DNA of 64,000 bases from Bacteroidota bacterium (GCA_018267955.1 JAFDXL010000009.1:584717-648716); one strand, 5' to 3'. Counted from the stretch's first letter, positions 8,683 to 18,374 are shown. A program made the numbers and translations. Notes: generated from the letters alone by a model not told the origin.

Positions 8683-9897
8683 ATGAATTCGAACATTGTT
8701 GTCTCCCTCGATACCAGAAGGATGAAAAAAGATGGCACCTATCCAATAGTATTACGATTGGGTCATAATGAACGTACAACATCCATTCCAGTTGGAATTA
8801 GCGTACAATTGTCTGAATGGGACAGTAAAAGCAGGACTGTAAAGAAATCACATTTGGGTGTAGCGTCTGTAACGAGGTTAAATAACATTATACAAAAGAA
8901 AAAAGCTGACGCTATGGATATAATCCTTAAGCTGGATGAAAGCGGCCAACTCGCAAATATGTCAGTATTAGAAGTGAAATCCAGAATTGTAGATACAAAT
9001 GCAAATGTTTCATTCTTTAGATATAGTCAACAGCTAATTGGTGAACTTATACAAGCTGGTCGATTTGGAACAGCCCAATCTTATAAAGGTGTTACAGATG
9101 CGGTAAAACAAATTCTGGGAAAAGACTTTTATTTTCATGAAATAAACTATCATTTTCTTACCCAACTTGAAATGCGATATTTAGGCAAAGGACATTCAAG
9201 AAATGGCTTAGCAGTCTATATGCGTACTATTCGAGCTATTTATAATAAGGCTATAAAAGCCGGAATAGTTGAAAAAGATCATTATCCATTTGCAAATTTT
9301 AAGATTAAAACGGTACCAACGGAGAAACGAGCATTGGATGCAGAGCTTCTCAAAAAGATCATTACTTTAAAGCTTCCACCTAGTCATGAATGCTTTAACG
9401 CTAGAAATTATTTTGTTGCTAGCTACATGATGTATGGAATGAACTATAGCGACATGGCATTTCTTAACAAAAAAGACATAAAAGACGGACGCATAACCTA
9501 TCGAAGACGGAAAACAAGCAAGTTGTATGACATAAAAATAACAGATAGTTTATCTCAGATTTTAAACTATTATGTTAATTCAAATCCTGATAGTGCTTTC
9601 GTTTTTCCAATCATAAAACGCGATGAACCTATGTTACAATATAAGGACATCCAATGGTCTAGAAAGGTTTACAATAAGAAACTAAAACAATTAGCTGATC
9701 TCTGTAACATTGATAAAAATCTGACAAGCTATGTAAGCCGGCATTCTTTCGCAACACAGGCGATGTTAAATGATGTTCCATTAAATGCTATCAGCAGCAT
9801 GTTAGGCCATTCTGATTTAAAAACAACTCAAGTTTATTTAAAATCTCTTCCGGCAAATATTTTAGACCAATACAACGATAAAATCCTAGACCTATAG
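8683..9897 (+). CDS. Tyrosine recombinase (Bacteroidota island integrase), intact
   Basis: A 404-residue integrase. It has an N-terminal Arm-binding domain (VVSLDTRRMKKDGTYPIVLRL), a SAM-like core-binding domain (about residues 105-205, ending YNKAIKAGIVEKDHYPF) and a catalytic domain with TSYVSRHSFATQ, LGHSDLKTTQVYL and the terminal Tyr of VYL. As in many Bacteroidota relatives, the first catalytic Arg box is degenerate (MMYGMNYSDMAFL). It lies 144 bp from attL and reads inward. It is the only full-length recombinase in the island, so it is the likely enzyme for integration into tRNA-Arg. A TAACTTTA just upstream resembles a -7 box. Confidence 0.92.
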   Translation: MNSNIVVSLDTRRMKKDGTYPIVLRLGHNERTTSIPVGISVQLSEWDSKSRTVKKSHLGVASVTRLNNIIQKKKADAMDIILKLDESGQLANMSVLEVKSRIVDTNANVSFFRYSQQLIGELIQAGRFGTAQSYKGVTDAVKQILGKDFYFHEINYHFLTQLEMRYLGKGHSRNGLAVYMRTIRAIYNKAIKAGIVEKDHYPFANFKIKTVPTEKRALDAELLKKIITLKLPPSHECFNARNYFVASYMMYGMNYSDMAFLNKKDIKDGRITYRRRKTSKLYDIKITDSLSQILNYYVNSNPDSAFVFPIIKRDEPMLQYKDIQWSRKVYNKKLKQLADLCNIDKNLTSYVSRHSFATQAMLNDVPLNAISSMLGHSDLKTTQVYLKSLPANILDQYNDKILDL

Positions 9898-10256
9898 GTT
9901 TTACCTCATTTATTACGCGCATCTCGCCACGGCTCCGGGCATTCCACTGCTCCCGCACGCCGAATAAACTGCTATAAGCTTTCGGTTTAACAATTGCCGA
10001 ATTGGGCTAACATAAAACTGCCTTGCAACTTAGCTTTTTTTGAGGGACAGAAGTTCTAGGAAATCTATTGATTTCTCCGTAAGCTGTTCCTGCATTTATG
10101 CTTTTAATAAAAAACGGGGTACTTACATAAAGAACCAAGCAACTATTTTATAAATACTTTTCTATCATTGCATATATGTGTATTTTTAATGTACGTAGAT
10201 AAATTAAGTCGTACTACTGTCAAACAAGATATGACATCTAAATAGACTGTCTTTAT
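9898..10256. other. Intergenic stretch, no gene seen
   Basis: 359 bp between the integrase and the NACHT gene. I see no credible open frame, tRNA piece or strong terminator. A short TTTTTTTGAGG tract at about 10029 and A/T-rich DNA from 10120 probably contain the NACHT promoter, but no clear TAnnTTTG box can be placed. Confidence 0.5.
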
Positions 10257-11801
10257 ATGCAAGTGCCAAATTTTCTTCTCAAGTATTTTGATTCGACTAT
10301 CAAAGACATTTTCGCAAATATTGAAGATGAAATAATATTTGCAATAAAGAATGAAATATTTGAGTATAGCGTACGAGAACTCAAGTATATCCTCAATGCG
10401 AAAACATTTCTCGAAAGAGACACACCTATTAATTTTCTAGAAATTTATTTTCCAATTGATATTAAAAAAAAGAATAGTTGGATAAATGCGTTGCAAGCCA
10501 GGAGGGATGAATTAGTTCAGTTTTCTATTGTGCAAGGAAATGCGGGTAGTGGTAAAAGTATGTTTGCCAAAAGTAAATTTATTGATGTTTTAAAGAATGA
10601 AAAGAGGATACCCATTTTTCTTGAGTTAAGATATTTAAAAAATGAAAAGCTACTAGACTTTATTAATTCAATTTTTCTTTTCAACAAGATAGCTACAAAT
10701 GTAAATATATCAGATCGTTTGCTGAAATCGGGTAAAGTTACTCTTATCTTAGATGGATTTGATGAAGTTGATATTTTGTTTCGAGAGGAATTATTGAATG
10801 AAATCAATATGGTTTGCAAAAGATATAATGCAATAGATATTTTAATAACCTCAAGACCGGAGGTGAATCTAAATTCGTTAGGGGCTTTTACAACTTACGA
10901 TCTGCTAGAATTAGAAGAGAAACAAATTGAACCTTTTGTAGAACGACAGTTAATTAATAGCAGCCCTAACGACACAGAGCAAATACTTTGTAATATTAGA
11001 AATGCTGATAAGAATTTTAAGGTTTATTTTAAAAATCCTTTATTTCTGTGCATGTATATTCTTACTTACAAAAACTTCCCTGAAACCCCTGACTCTAAAT
11101 TCATCTTTTATGAACAGTTATTTGATACTCTTTATTACAGACATGATAAAGTAAATAAACTGTCTTTTAAACGGAAAAAAATTACATCACTAAAAAAAAA
11201 TAAGTTTGAGGAGTTACTCAATAGTTTCTCTTACACAACACTAAAAATATCTCAGACAACGTTCAGTAAGTCTCAGCTGGAAAAAAATTTAGACTTTTGC
11301 AAAAATCACATGAAAGATTTTTCAGCAATTGAAAATGAAGACATTATTGAAGATTTGGTTGTCAATATTAATATTCTTTACAAAGAAGGTCATTTCTATT
11401 CTTTCCCACACAAGTCAATACAGGAATACTTTTCCGCAAAATTTATCTATTGTCTCACAGAACAAAATAAAGAAATTGTCTATACTAGAATAAGTAATGA
11501 GATCCTCAAAAATAATATCAATGTGAATTACTTAATTTTGTTATTTGAGATTGACACGGTTTGCTTTAAAAAATATTTAATTCTACCGCTTTTAAAGCAA
11601 TTAATAGAATTAAAATATAGTGTTGCTCCATATCGCATTCAGGAAGAGATTTATTTAAATATATCCTCAATACTTAACAATGGCTTGGTCTCAGTGCCAA
11701 AACAATACCACTTTAATAATACAGCCCAATTAAGAAATGAGCTCTTGCTACTAAAAAACCAAATAGTTAAAGAAATTGAAGATCAAAAAAAAATAATTTA
11801 A
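10257..11801 (+). CDS. NACHT-domain STAND NTPase, candidate antiphage NLR-like protein
   Basis: A 514-residue protein. Residues 1-85 are a helical N-terminal region without a recognised effector motif. The NACHT module follows: Walker A GNAGSGKS (94-101), Walker B VTLILDGFDEVD (161-172) with the small-residue pattern typical of NACHT, and sensor-1-like ILITSRPEV. A helical part then carries the family's late motif FPHKSIQEYFSAKF (about 382-395). A short helical tail takes the place of a long repeat sensor. Bacterial NACHT proteins of this sort are known phage-defence STAND ATPases that oligomerise on sensing infection. Here effector and sensor are not evident, so the killing mechanism is open. 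It is A/T-richer than the core flanks and sits in a defence-rich island. Confidence 0.8.
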   Translation: MQVPNFLLKYFDSTIKDIFANIEDEIIFAIKNEIFEYSVRELKYILNAKTFLERDTPINFLEIYFPIDIKKKNSWINALQARRDELVQFSIVQGNAGSGKSMFAKSKFIDVLKNEKRIPIFLELRYLKNEKLLDFINSIFLFNKIATNVNISDRLLKSGKVTLILDGFDEVDILFREELLNEINMVCKRYNAIDILITSRPEVNLNSLGAFTTYDLLELEEKQIEPFVERQLINSSPNDTEQILCNIRNADKNFKVYFKNPLFLCMYILTYKNFPETPDSKFIFYEQLFDTLYYRHDKVNKLSFKRKKITSLKKNKFEELLNSFSYTTLKISQTTFSKSQLEKNLDFCKNHMKDFSAIENEDIIEDLVVNINILYKEGHFYSFPHKSIQEYFSAKFIYCLTEQNKEIVYTRISNEILKNNINVNYLILLFEIDTVCFKKYLILPLLKQLIELKYSVAPYRIQEEIYLNISSILNNGLVSVPKQYHFNNTAQLRNELLLLKNQIVKEIEDQKKII

Positions 11802-11850
11802 TAAGATAATATACGAAATACACATATGCGACCTTGTGCCCTTTGGATGA

Positions 11851-11904
11851 TCATTTGTAAATAAAAGCGCCGATGATGCATTGGAAGCTGTAATCAATAT
11901 TTAA
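11851..11904 (+). pseudogene. Remnant of a tyrosine integrase C-terminus
   Basis: An 18-codon tail translates as SFVNKSADDALEAVINI plus stop. It matches the end of the integrase remnant at 50600-50656 (SFINKSADDALDAVIGL) in 13 of 17 residues. Nothing else of that gene remains upstream; the NACHT gene ends 47 bp before it. This suggests the NACHT gene replaced or was inserted into an older integrase locus. Confidence 0.65.
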
Positions 11905-11931
11905 GATGTCAAAATGATGAAAGTAGATAAA

Positions 11932-11956
11932 AAGAGCCGCTTACATAGCGGCTCTT
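11932..11956 (-). terminator. Rho-independent terminator
   Basis: A perfect 9-bp stem (AAGAGCCGC / GCGGCTCTT) with a 7-nt loop. On the minus strand it is followed by TTTTTATC, so it terminates the gene fragment ending at 11985. It may also work weakly for the NACHT gene on the plus strand. Confidence 0.75.
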
Positions 11957-11984
11957 GTTCGTTTGAACTTGTTAGTTCAGCACA

Positions 11985-13230
11985 TTATTTTGATATCAAT
12001 ACCTTTTTCTCCGCTACCATCTTACCATCAATAGACAAGTAGCATATAACTAAGCCCGGACTAGTATTTTTTGGAAGCCTTATGTTTATTATACCTGACT
12101 TTTCTTTGATTGGCATGTTCTCTGTGATCTTACGGCCAGTAATATCTACCACAGATAATTCGGCATGCATATCTCCGTCCCCAGTGAGTGCATAAAACAC
12201 ATTAAAGCTATTAATAGCAGGGTTTTGAGAAATTAGTAAGCTTGAGGTATTCGCTTCTATTTTCGCAATGCCTGTAGTTTCGTTTTTGTTATTCAGCATA
12301 TTGCCACATTGAAGGCTGCTGGTCATATTAATATTAGTGAAGGTCACTTCTATCGCAGAACTGGTGGCAAATGAATCCTTTGGCACATACAAATTTTGAG
12401 GATAGGTGCTTGAAGAATCTAAAGTTGTTGTAGAATCTAAAGGACATGCAGCTGTAGAATCCTTCAATGAAGCAGCTACAATACCGAAGTAGATATCATT
12501 ATCAGAAGATGCTATGGCATTAGAATTACCCGCCATAAACAGGCTTCCGTTCAACATGCCAGCTCCATTAAAAATATCAAGGCTCATAATAGACTCATTA
12601 CCGGACAAATTGAAATCTGTAGATGCAGATATGGTATTCCCTGAAAGTGAAGACACATGCGCTACCCAGGCATCCATACCAATAACCACGCCAGTCAGCT
12701 CGGGATTATAAGTAGTATTGAACGGTACATCTGAAATAAACAGATCATCATCTGTAAGAGGAATAGCTGTAGCAATGTTTGCATAATAACGGCCAATAGG
12801 AGTGCCACTATTAACAACACTTACTATTGCGTTATTACCTGTTAGATCACTTCTGAAAAGGTAGTGCTTGGCACCGGAACCACCCCCAAAACCATCTAAT
12901 ATATATTCGCTAACAAGGAGCTTATAGTTTTTCAGGAATAGTTTAGTAGGCCATTCGCTGTTTAATAATATATTCCCTTCCTTACCATAGGTATTGTATC
13001 CAATATCATAGTACTTTGTCCAGACGATATTTCCAAAGCTACCACTGAACGGATCGTATTTCATTAATACCTGGTCGTAGTAGGTTGTTGTGGGAGGGCT
13101 GGTTCGATAAGTATACCCTAGGATATATACACTATCGCTGTCAGCAACAACGCTGGTAAATGCATCACTGTTATTACTCAATGGTAATATTTCGTTGTAA
13201 GTATTAGATAGCGTAGAACTAAAAGGATTG
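11985..13230 (-). pseudogene. 5'-truncated secreted protein with type IX sorting tail
   Basis: The open frame runs on to 13568, but residues before about 113 are only the antisense of an integrase remnant, so the real gene is cut near 13230. The remaining 415 residues are a beta-rich secreted protein (repeated SDSVYILGYTYRT and DDLFISDVPFNTTYNPE type segments). They end in a type A Por sorting domain of about 80 residues: SQNPAINSFNVFYALTGDG, a VVDITGRKI strand and a final KKVLISK. Such tails direct export by the type IX secretion system and attachment outside the cell. The missing signal peptide makes this copy non-functional unless a chimeric start is used. Confidence 0.75.
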
Positions 13231-14150
13231 CGGTCGCAAATCAGCACATACATATCGAAGGCTGAAGCAACGTTGGATAAGCTCCTTAATCCTACGCGGG
13301 AGTCATTCCAGCATCTCTTTAAATCAGAAACCGACCTATCAACGTCCAACAAAACAGATGTCACCTTCTTATTCCAGGAATACATTGCCACTCTACGTTC
13401 CGAGGATAGAGTAAAGACAGTTGAGAATCTGGAGCATGCTTTAAAGTCCTTTAAGCGATATAAGTTACCGTATATTTTGAGGACATCAATGAATCCTTTT
13501 TGAAAGGCTACAAGACATGGATGAATCAAAATGCCAATTCTGCCACCACTGCACATATCTATATGCACAACCTACGCACAATCTTCAATAAAGCTATCAA
13601 GGACGGTTTTATATCCAAACGCTTCTACCCTTTCAATGACTACTCAATTGGCACGTATGTCAAATCCAAGAATGTCATTTATCCCGAAAAAGTACAATTG
13701 TTTTCTAATCAGCCGACAACATTGAGGTCAAGACGTGCAAAAGACTTTTGGATGTTTTGTTACCTGTGCAACGGCATCAACTTCAAAGACCTTGTTTATA
13801 TGAAGCATAACAACATTCAAGGAGATACAATTGCTTTTGTAGGTAAAAAGAACAAACTGACAAATACTGTTACCGACAAGTAGATACGTGCGCATTTACA
13901 TCCGAACGAAAGCGCATCATTGAAACTTGGGGCATAAAAAGTGATGACCCTGACGATTATATATTTCCTATACTTCATGGCTATAATAGCATTATAGATA
14001 AGAAGGAAGTTGATACAGCGGCAAGTAAATGATAAGCTAATGTTAATCGGTGAGGAACTTGGTTTCTCAACTCCGTTAATATTAAACCTTGCAAGGCATT
14101 CATTCAGTACAAACCTGAAGTTAAGCGGAACGTTCTGTTATATCGCTTGA
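13231..14150 (+). pseudogene. Degraded tyrosine integrase (Bacteroidota type)
   Basis: Pieces in several frames line up in integrase order. They are QISTYISKAEATLDKLLNP (13228-13503), a core-binding region starting FLKGYKTWMNQNANSATTAH across a frame change at about 13500, KDFWMFCYLCNGINFKDLVY, then beyond a stop at 13881 YIFPILHG, and finally LNLARHSFSTNLKLSG before a stop at 14148. The Arm domain at the front and the terminal Tyr box are missing. At least three frame or stop lesions are present. The 5' end abuts the truncated T9SS gene on the opposite strand, so a recombination joint lies at about 13230. Confidence 0.8.
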
Positions 14151-14267
14151 TGTTTTAGTTATACAAATATAGAAACTGAAATTTTAAAGCGTCTATCTCC
14201 ATTTTCTTATGGAATATGTGTTACAATACCTTTCTACACCCATTAATATGTATTATAAATAAAACTT

Positions 14268-14561
14268 TCAGTATCGTTTAAACGTATTTGTTTTAAAAGT
14301 CTCTCTCGCATTCTCGTCCAGATAATCGTAAATCGAATCAAGATCATAAAGAATTATCTTTTTTGCCGGTTGGGAATATCTGATCTTACCTTCATCTCTC
14401 AGCTTCTGCAATGTAGTTTTACTGGTGATTCGTAGCTTTTGCATGGCTTCCTCTGGAGAAATCCATTTATCTTCTTTTTGGGCTAATTCTTTTTGAAAGC
14501 GATCAAATAATCGGTCAAGAATAGCATTAAATGCCTGATCTTCTAAGCATATTACCTGCAT
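14268..14561 (-). CDS. Helix-turn-helix excisionase-like DNA-binding protein
   Basis: A 97-residue protein with a helical N-terminus and a winged-HTH block (WISPEEAMQKLRITSKTTLQKLRDEG, then KIRYSQPAKKIILYDLDSI). This is the MerR/excisionase-like helix-turn-helix common in Bacteroidota mobile elements. It is a clear paralogue of the protein at 59518-59790; the shared core includes SKTTLQK and DEGKIR. It overlaps the upstream gene at 14552 by 10 bp. It probably controls excision or element gene expression, although the adjoining integrase is broken. Confidence 0.75.
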   Translation of the reverse strand: MQVICLEDQAFNAILDRLFDRFQKELAQKEDKWISPEEAMQKLRITSKTTLQKLRDEGKIRYSQPAKKIILYDLDSIYDYLDENARETFKTNTFKRY

Positions 14562-14947
14562 GTCCCCTCCTTCTTTTGTATCACGTCCTCTTGTTCCGTT
14601 GTTTGAAATACATATACAGTATCGCTAATGGGATAAATAATAAAATAATCAAACACATATCCAAGTACGTATTCTTCAATTTGTCGAAACCTATTTACCA
14701 CTGAAAAATCGTATCCCAGGTCCTCAAGAGTTTCGGTACTAATCTCTCGTTTTTGTATTTCTTCAACGAAATAGTAAAGAATGCTATAATTTATCTTAAT
14801 GGGACCTAGATATCGACTATGTAGTTCCTCTCGGATCTTGCGTTGCAGATTATTATGCTTAATCTTACAATGACCGTGATACAACTTATCTTGCCTGCCA
14901 TTTAATGGCAAGTGACAATATCGACAAATATTCTCTTCAGTTTGCAT
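14552..14947 (-). CDS. Small zinc-ribbon-like protein, unknown
   Basis: A 131-residue protein. Near the N-terminus it has CRYCHLPLNGRQDKLYHGHC, a C-x2-C ... H-x2-C arrangement that fits a small zinc site of the kind found in element-borne proteins marked with a similar initial finger. The rest is mixed alpha/beta with several Tyr and Ile. It overlaps the HTH gene by 10 bp, so both are probably one transcript. Function unknown. Confidence 0.6.
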   Translation of the reverse strand: MQTEENICRYCHLPLNGRQDKLYHGHCKIKHNNLQRKIREELHSRYLGPIKINYSILYYFVEEIQKREISTETLEDLGYDFSVVNRFRQIEEYVLGYVFDYFIIYPISDTVYVFQTTEQEDVIQKKEGTCR

Positions 14948-15031
14948 ATACTGGAAAGCCGATTGACTTAAATCAGCAATGCATATTACAACTGTATAAT
15001 GCCGTCGGGTAGCTTGTACGGGTAGGTAATT

Positions 15032-16096
15032 CTAAACTTTTATTTCTTTAGTAACCGCTTCAGCTATATTAGTTAGGTGTAATTTTTCAAAAAATTCACG
15101 AACAATTTGAAGGTTTGTTCTATTCCGATTATCGTCACTCACTAAACGTTTGCATAAAAATTTATACGTATTTGTATCCTTTATTGGCTTGTCCGAACGT
15201 TTACCCGTCATAAAGATTATAAACCGCGCAATATCCATTTTGCTGGGTTGATCGCAACTTAAATTTTTAAAGAGTTCCTCTAAAAGAAAATACATCGCAA
15301 TCACCTGCTGTCTATGATTATTATTTTCGTCAGTATTGGGCTCATCTTCATTTAAAACATTTCCTTCATCCAAATTATGGTTGCTTACATCCGAATCAGA
15401 AGTATCTGCCTTTGCAATTATATCGACGTACTTTTGGAGAAGGGGTGATCTATCACCCAAAATTTCTCTGTAATCAATTGACATTGCTTGTAATCTGTCA
15501 ACAAACTCCTCTAAATCCTTGTCAAAATATACTGCAAACTGATACGTTAGAATTGCCTTAAACTTCTCACTTGGACTAAGTCTTAACTTTAAAGCCAAAT
15601 AGAATAGATAATAAATGTTATCTGGTGTTATAATAAGCTCACTTCTTGAATCTGCTATTCGAATAGTATTATCTGTATTACATGGCAACACATAAAAATC
15701 AGGGATTGGTCCGTGTACCTTGTCAGCCACCAGGTCCTTTTGAACAGGAATTCTGACATTAAAATAATTGTCAAAATAATCCGGACTGTCTGATCTGGAT
15801 ATCTCATCTCCAATCTTCGCCGCAATTAATGCACGTTCAATTCTCTGATTAAATTTTAAAAGATCGGGATATTCAAATGATTTTTTGGATTTTACCAGTT
15901 CTTCTACAATATCGGCATTGTTCAATTCCAATTCATTAATCGTAGCTAGTTGATGAAGATTACTTTTATCAATTTTATCCGAAAAGGTTAATTCATTAAG
16001 GCCCAATGAATTATCAAACTCTATAGCATTCGCATCGATTCGTCTAGATTCATTTTCATCCGCATTAATTCGCTTAGAGTTATGTTGGTTTGGCAT
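15032..16096 (-). CDS. Mobile-element protein of unknown function
   Basis: A 354-residue acidic soluble protein. The N-terminus contains a small internal repeat (RINADENES / RIDANAIEF). The centre is helical; residues about 235-260 are a low-complexity acidic Asn/Asp/Glu linker (DTSDSDVSNHNLDEGN...). The C-terminal 90 residues (MDIARFIIFMTGKRSDKPIKDTNTYKFLCKRL) resemble the helical tails of RteC-like or transposon regulatory proteins, but I am not confident of that. No membrane segment or catalytic motif is seen. It is separated by 84 bp from the following zinc-ribbon-like gene on the same strand. Confidence 0.5.
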   Translation of the reverse strand: MPNQHNSKRINADENESRRIDANAIEFDNSLGLNELTFSDKIDKSNLHQLATINELELNNADIVEELVKSKKSFEYPDLLKFNQRIERALIAAKIGDEISRSDSPDYFDNYFNVRIPVQKDLVADKVHGPIPDFYVLPCNTDNTIRIADSRSELIITPDNIYYLFYLALKLRLSPSEKFKAILTYQFAVYFDKDLEEFVDRLQAMSIDYREILGDRSPLLQKYVDIIAKADTSDSDVSNHNLDEGNVLNEDEPNTDENNNHRQQVIAMYFLLEELFKNLSCDQPSKMDIARFIIFMTGKRSDKPIKDTNTYKFLCKRLVSDDNRNRTNLQIVREFFEKLHLTNIAEAVTKEIKV

Positions 16097-16179
16097 AGAA
16101 GTTTTCTTTAAATTTCACGCAATATCAAATCTATCTAATTTCAACATCAAATACTCATAGTTTTTCTGGTAACAGACGT

Positions 16180-16770
16180 TCAGTCAACCTTTGTTACTTC
16201 GATTAGTTTTCTTTCTACATTTCCGCCTCTGGATTTGATAACTACACTTTTGGTAAATTTGTTTATCGCCAGTACTTTTCCCTTTTTTATGGTACCATTA
16301 TCTTGCTTATACATGACAACGTCTCCAGTTTGGATATTATAAAGATTATCCGACGTATCATTAACCTTTTCGACAGTAAGCACTTTTACAGCTATAAAGG
16401 TGATTTTGTTTTTAAAATTCTTTCCGCGTTCAACATTGTATTTTTTTTCTTGTGTATCGACATTTCTACTCTCAATAATTTCATTGTCTGCGTCAGTTAG
16501 CATATAAATACCAGTTGCACCATAGCTGGCCGATATTTTTTTTGCCTTTACATATAACTTAAACATATCCTTCGGAGTTTCGCCTTCGCAAAACATCATA
16601 CCTATTTTTTCGGCATTTTGAGGCACATCTTGTTGTTTAATATAGACTACTATATCTTCCCAGTTTGTAGGCTTGTAATGCACATTAGAAGTTTCAAGAA
16701 ACCGCATTCTAGCCATGGTGGATGATGCGGCAAATAGTAGTGTCATAATAATGATAAATACTTTGTTCAT
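16180..16770 (-). CDS. Exported protein of unknown function
   Basis: A 196-residue protein from the Met at 16770, chosen because MNKVFIIIMTLLFAASSTMA is a clean signal peptide; the frame extends to 16830 without one. The mature part is beta-rich with a central basic patch and a C-terminal small barrel-like block (GDVVMYKQDNGTIKKGKV ... VIKSRGGNVERKL) that could be SH3- or KOW-like. No homologue is recognised. Confidence 0.55.
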   Translation of the reverse strand: MNKVFIIIMTLLFAASSTMARMRFLETSNVHYKPTNWEDIVVYIKQQDVPQNAEKIGMMFCEGETPKDMFKLYVKAKKISASYGATGIYMLTDADNEIIESRNVDTQEKKYNVERGKNFKNKITFIAVKVLTVEKVNDTSDNLYNIQTGDVVMYKQDNGTIKKGKVLAINKFTKSVVIKSRGGNVERKLIEVTKVD

Positions 16771-17147
16771 ATTTAGTTTATTTAAAAAATTAGCGTAGCT
16801 AACATTCCCTCGCTGTTCAAGGCTCTCCAAAGCCTATAGGTGCAAAAGACATAGCTACGCCGTGAGGCGTATCATATCCATAAGTCGCACCCTGTTTTAG
16901 ATTTTTGGAGATTTAGAACAGCAACATTATGTTATAATACAAATGAGATATTTACTGTTATTTAGTCGATAAACTTGATTTTGTGCAAAAATAGTTAAGT
17001 ATTTAATGTTTTGCTAACGCTTATATGTATTGTAAATAAATATTTAGCCTTTCCAAGAACTGACAAGGTCAATGAAACTGCCGAGCTGATATTCAGATGA
17101 AGAAGGCTTTTGAGGGAAATAAAAAATGACTGGCCAGCTGATATTGC

Positions 17148-17189
17148 TGACGTAAGTCCAACAAAGTGAACCTCTTTGGACTTACGTCA
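17148..17189. repeat. Repeat A: perfect 14-bp inverted repeat with GTGAACC/TTGGACTTACGTCA core
   Basis: TGACGTAAGTCCAA (17148-17161) and TTGGACTTACGTCA (17176-17189) are perfect inverted copies around a 14-nt loop containing GTGAACC. The right half is closely related to repeat B at 23826-23853 (GTGAACTCTATTGGACTTACATCGAACC), and more distantly to repeats C and D. It lies at the left edge of the CBASS-containing block and looks like an insertion boundary. Confidence 0.6.
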
Positions 17190-17338
17190 AACCGCTTTGT
17201 CGAATCTCCAAAATTGTTGACTTGACAAATCCATTGTCCTTAATCATCTTATACCTGAGCTTACAAAAAATCCTTGTCATCCTTTTATATCTTTTTGATG
17301 TGTTCGTGTTTTTCGCTCTGGCATTAATGATAGGCTAT

Positions 17339-17699
17339 TCAGGACACATCGTCGTTACCGAAATGGTTAATAATAGCTGTATGCACATCATTTTTGAACT
17401 CCGCGAACGTGTAAGTTGTCATTCCAAAACCAAAATCATCTCTAGATCTATCAGGTGGTAAATCGAAGTAAAATCCATCTGTCATAGCAGACATGGATAT
17501 CAATGTCGCTATTGAGTCTAACATTGGTATCATTGGCGTGGGAGCATTGACCAAAAAATTTAATACTGAGCGCATGAAGTTTGTCGTTAGAACGTATTAC
17601 ATCACGCACCATGCGCTCGGCATTAGCGAGTTTATTCTCCTCTGCCTCACTGGATGAATAAGTCCAACGAGTAAATGTTTCTTCAGTGAATCGAGCCAT
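17339..17699 (-). pseudogene. Remnant of a third CD-NTase (CBASS cyclase), frameshifted and truncated
   Basis: From 17699 the first frame gives an intact CD-NTase start: FTRWTYSSSEAEENKLANAE, VRDVIRSND, then FFGQCSHANDTNVRLNSDIDIHVCYD. The family motif G-S/C-x-N...D-I-D is clear. At about 17480 a 1-nt insertion (or 2-nt loss) moves the rest into the next frame, where it resumes as DGFYFDLPPDRSRDDFGFG and TYTFAEFKNDVHTAIINHFG. It stops at 17339, about 120 residues in total where about 300 are expected. The third catalytic Asp and the C-terminal domain are gone. It is unlike either intact CD-NTase in the window, so it marks a lost third cyclic-nucleotide system. Confidence 0.8.
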
Positions 17700-17801
17700 A
17701 TGATAATAATGCCAAAGATACAGGCAATTTCATATAAGCATGTAATTCAACATATAACTTCGGCATTTGAGTGACCCATTATCTTTAACTATTTTCGGGT
17801 A

Positions 17802-18374
17802 ATGCAAACGGCCACAGTAATATCAATCACAGCCATCTGTTTATCAATAACTAGTCTGCTTTGGCAAGTTTATGTATTTTCTGACGGTAAGAAAGCTCGT
17901 CTTAAGCTCTTTGACCATTATGAGATTGTTAGAGCTGAATATAGCAAGAATGATCTTCTTGGAATTGTTTTTACAATAATGAACAGCGGAAGTAAAAAAG
18001 CATTAATAAATTCTATTTGGATAGAATATCATCTGGATCAAATTACGCCCAAACCTATTCAGGATGTCTACAACAAATTTTATCAGCGCAATATTCGATT
18101 TCCAATACAAATCCCGGCTAACGACATCTATATATTTAGACCGCACATCTCTTGGGGTTATTCGGAACATATAAGTTTGAATTTACAGTCAAGAGATCCT
18201 TTAAAGATGGTCGGGCAAGGTTCTTACACGTATCGGGAGTGCCGTGTAATTGTAAAGGACATGAAAGGCAAGACATATAAGTCTCGCTGGATTAGTGTTA
18301 ATAAAACCAAGAAGGAAATCGAGAATTATCCTGAGACAGTAATCATTGATTATGAGTTCCCGGAGATGATTTAA
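17802..18374 (+). CDS. Membrane-anchored protein of unknown function
   Basis: A 190-residue protein with one N-terminal transmembrane helix (VISITAICLSITSLLWQVYVF) and a mostly beta cytoplasmic part. It contains LLGIVFTIMNSGSKKALINSIWIEY and YTYRECRVIVKDMKGKTYKSRW, an immunoglobulin-like pattern often seen in small membrane proteins of defence islands. It is divergent from the CD-NTase remnant (102 bp between starts), so it could be the orphaned partner of that system; this is only positional inference. Confidence 0.5.
   Translation: MQTATVISITAICLSITSLLWQVYVFSDGKKARLKLFDHYEIVRAEYSKNDLLGIVFTIMNSGSKKALINSIWIEYHLDQITPKPIQDVYNKFYQRNIRFPIQIPANDIYIFRPHISWGYSEHISLNLQSRDPLKMVGQGSYTYRECRVIVKDMKGKTYKSRWISVNKTKKEIENYPETVIIDYEFPEMI

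Noticed and set aside
13228-13568. N-terminal 113 residues of the 527-residue minus-strand frame as part of a real protein
   Set aside because: They are exactly the complement of an integrase core-binding region on the plus strand, so the frame is open by chance.
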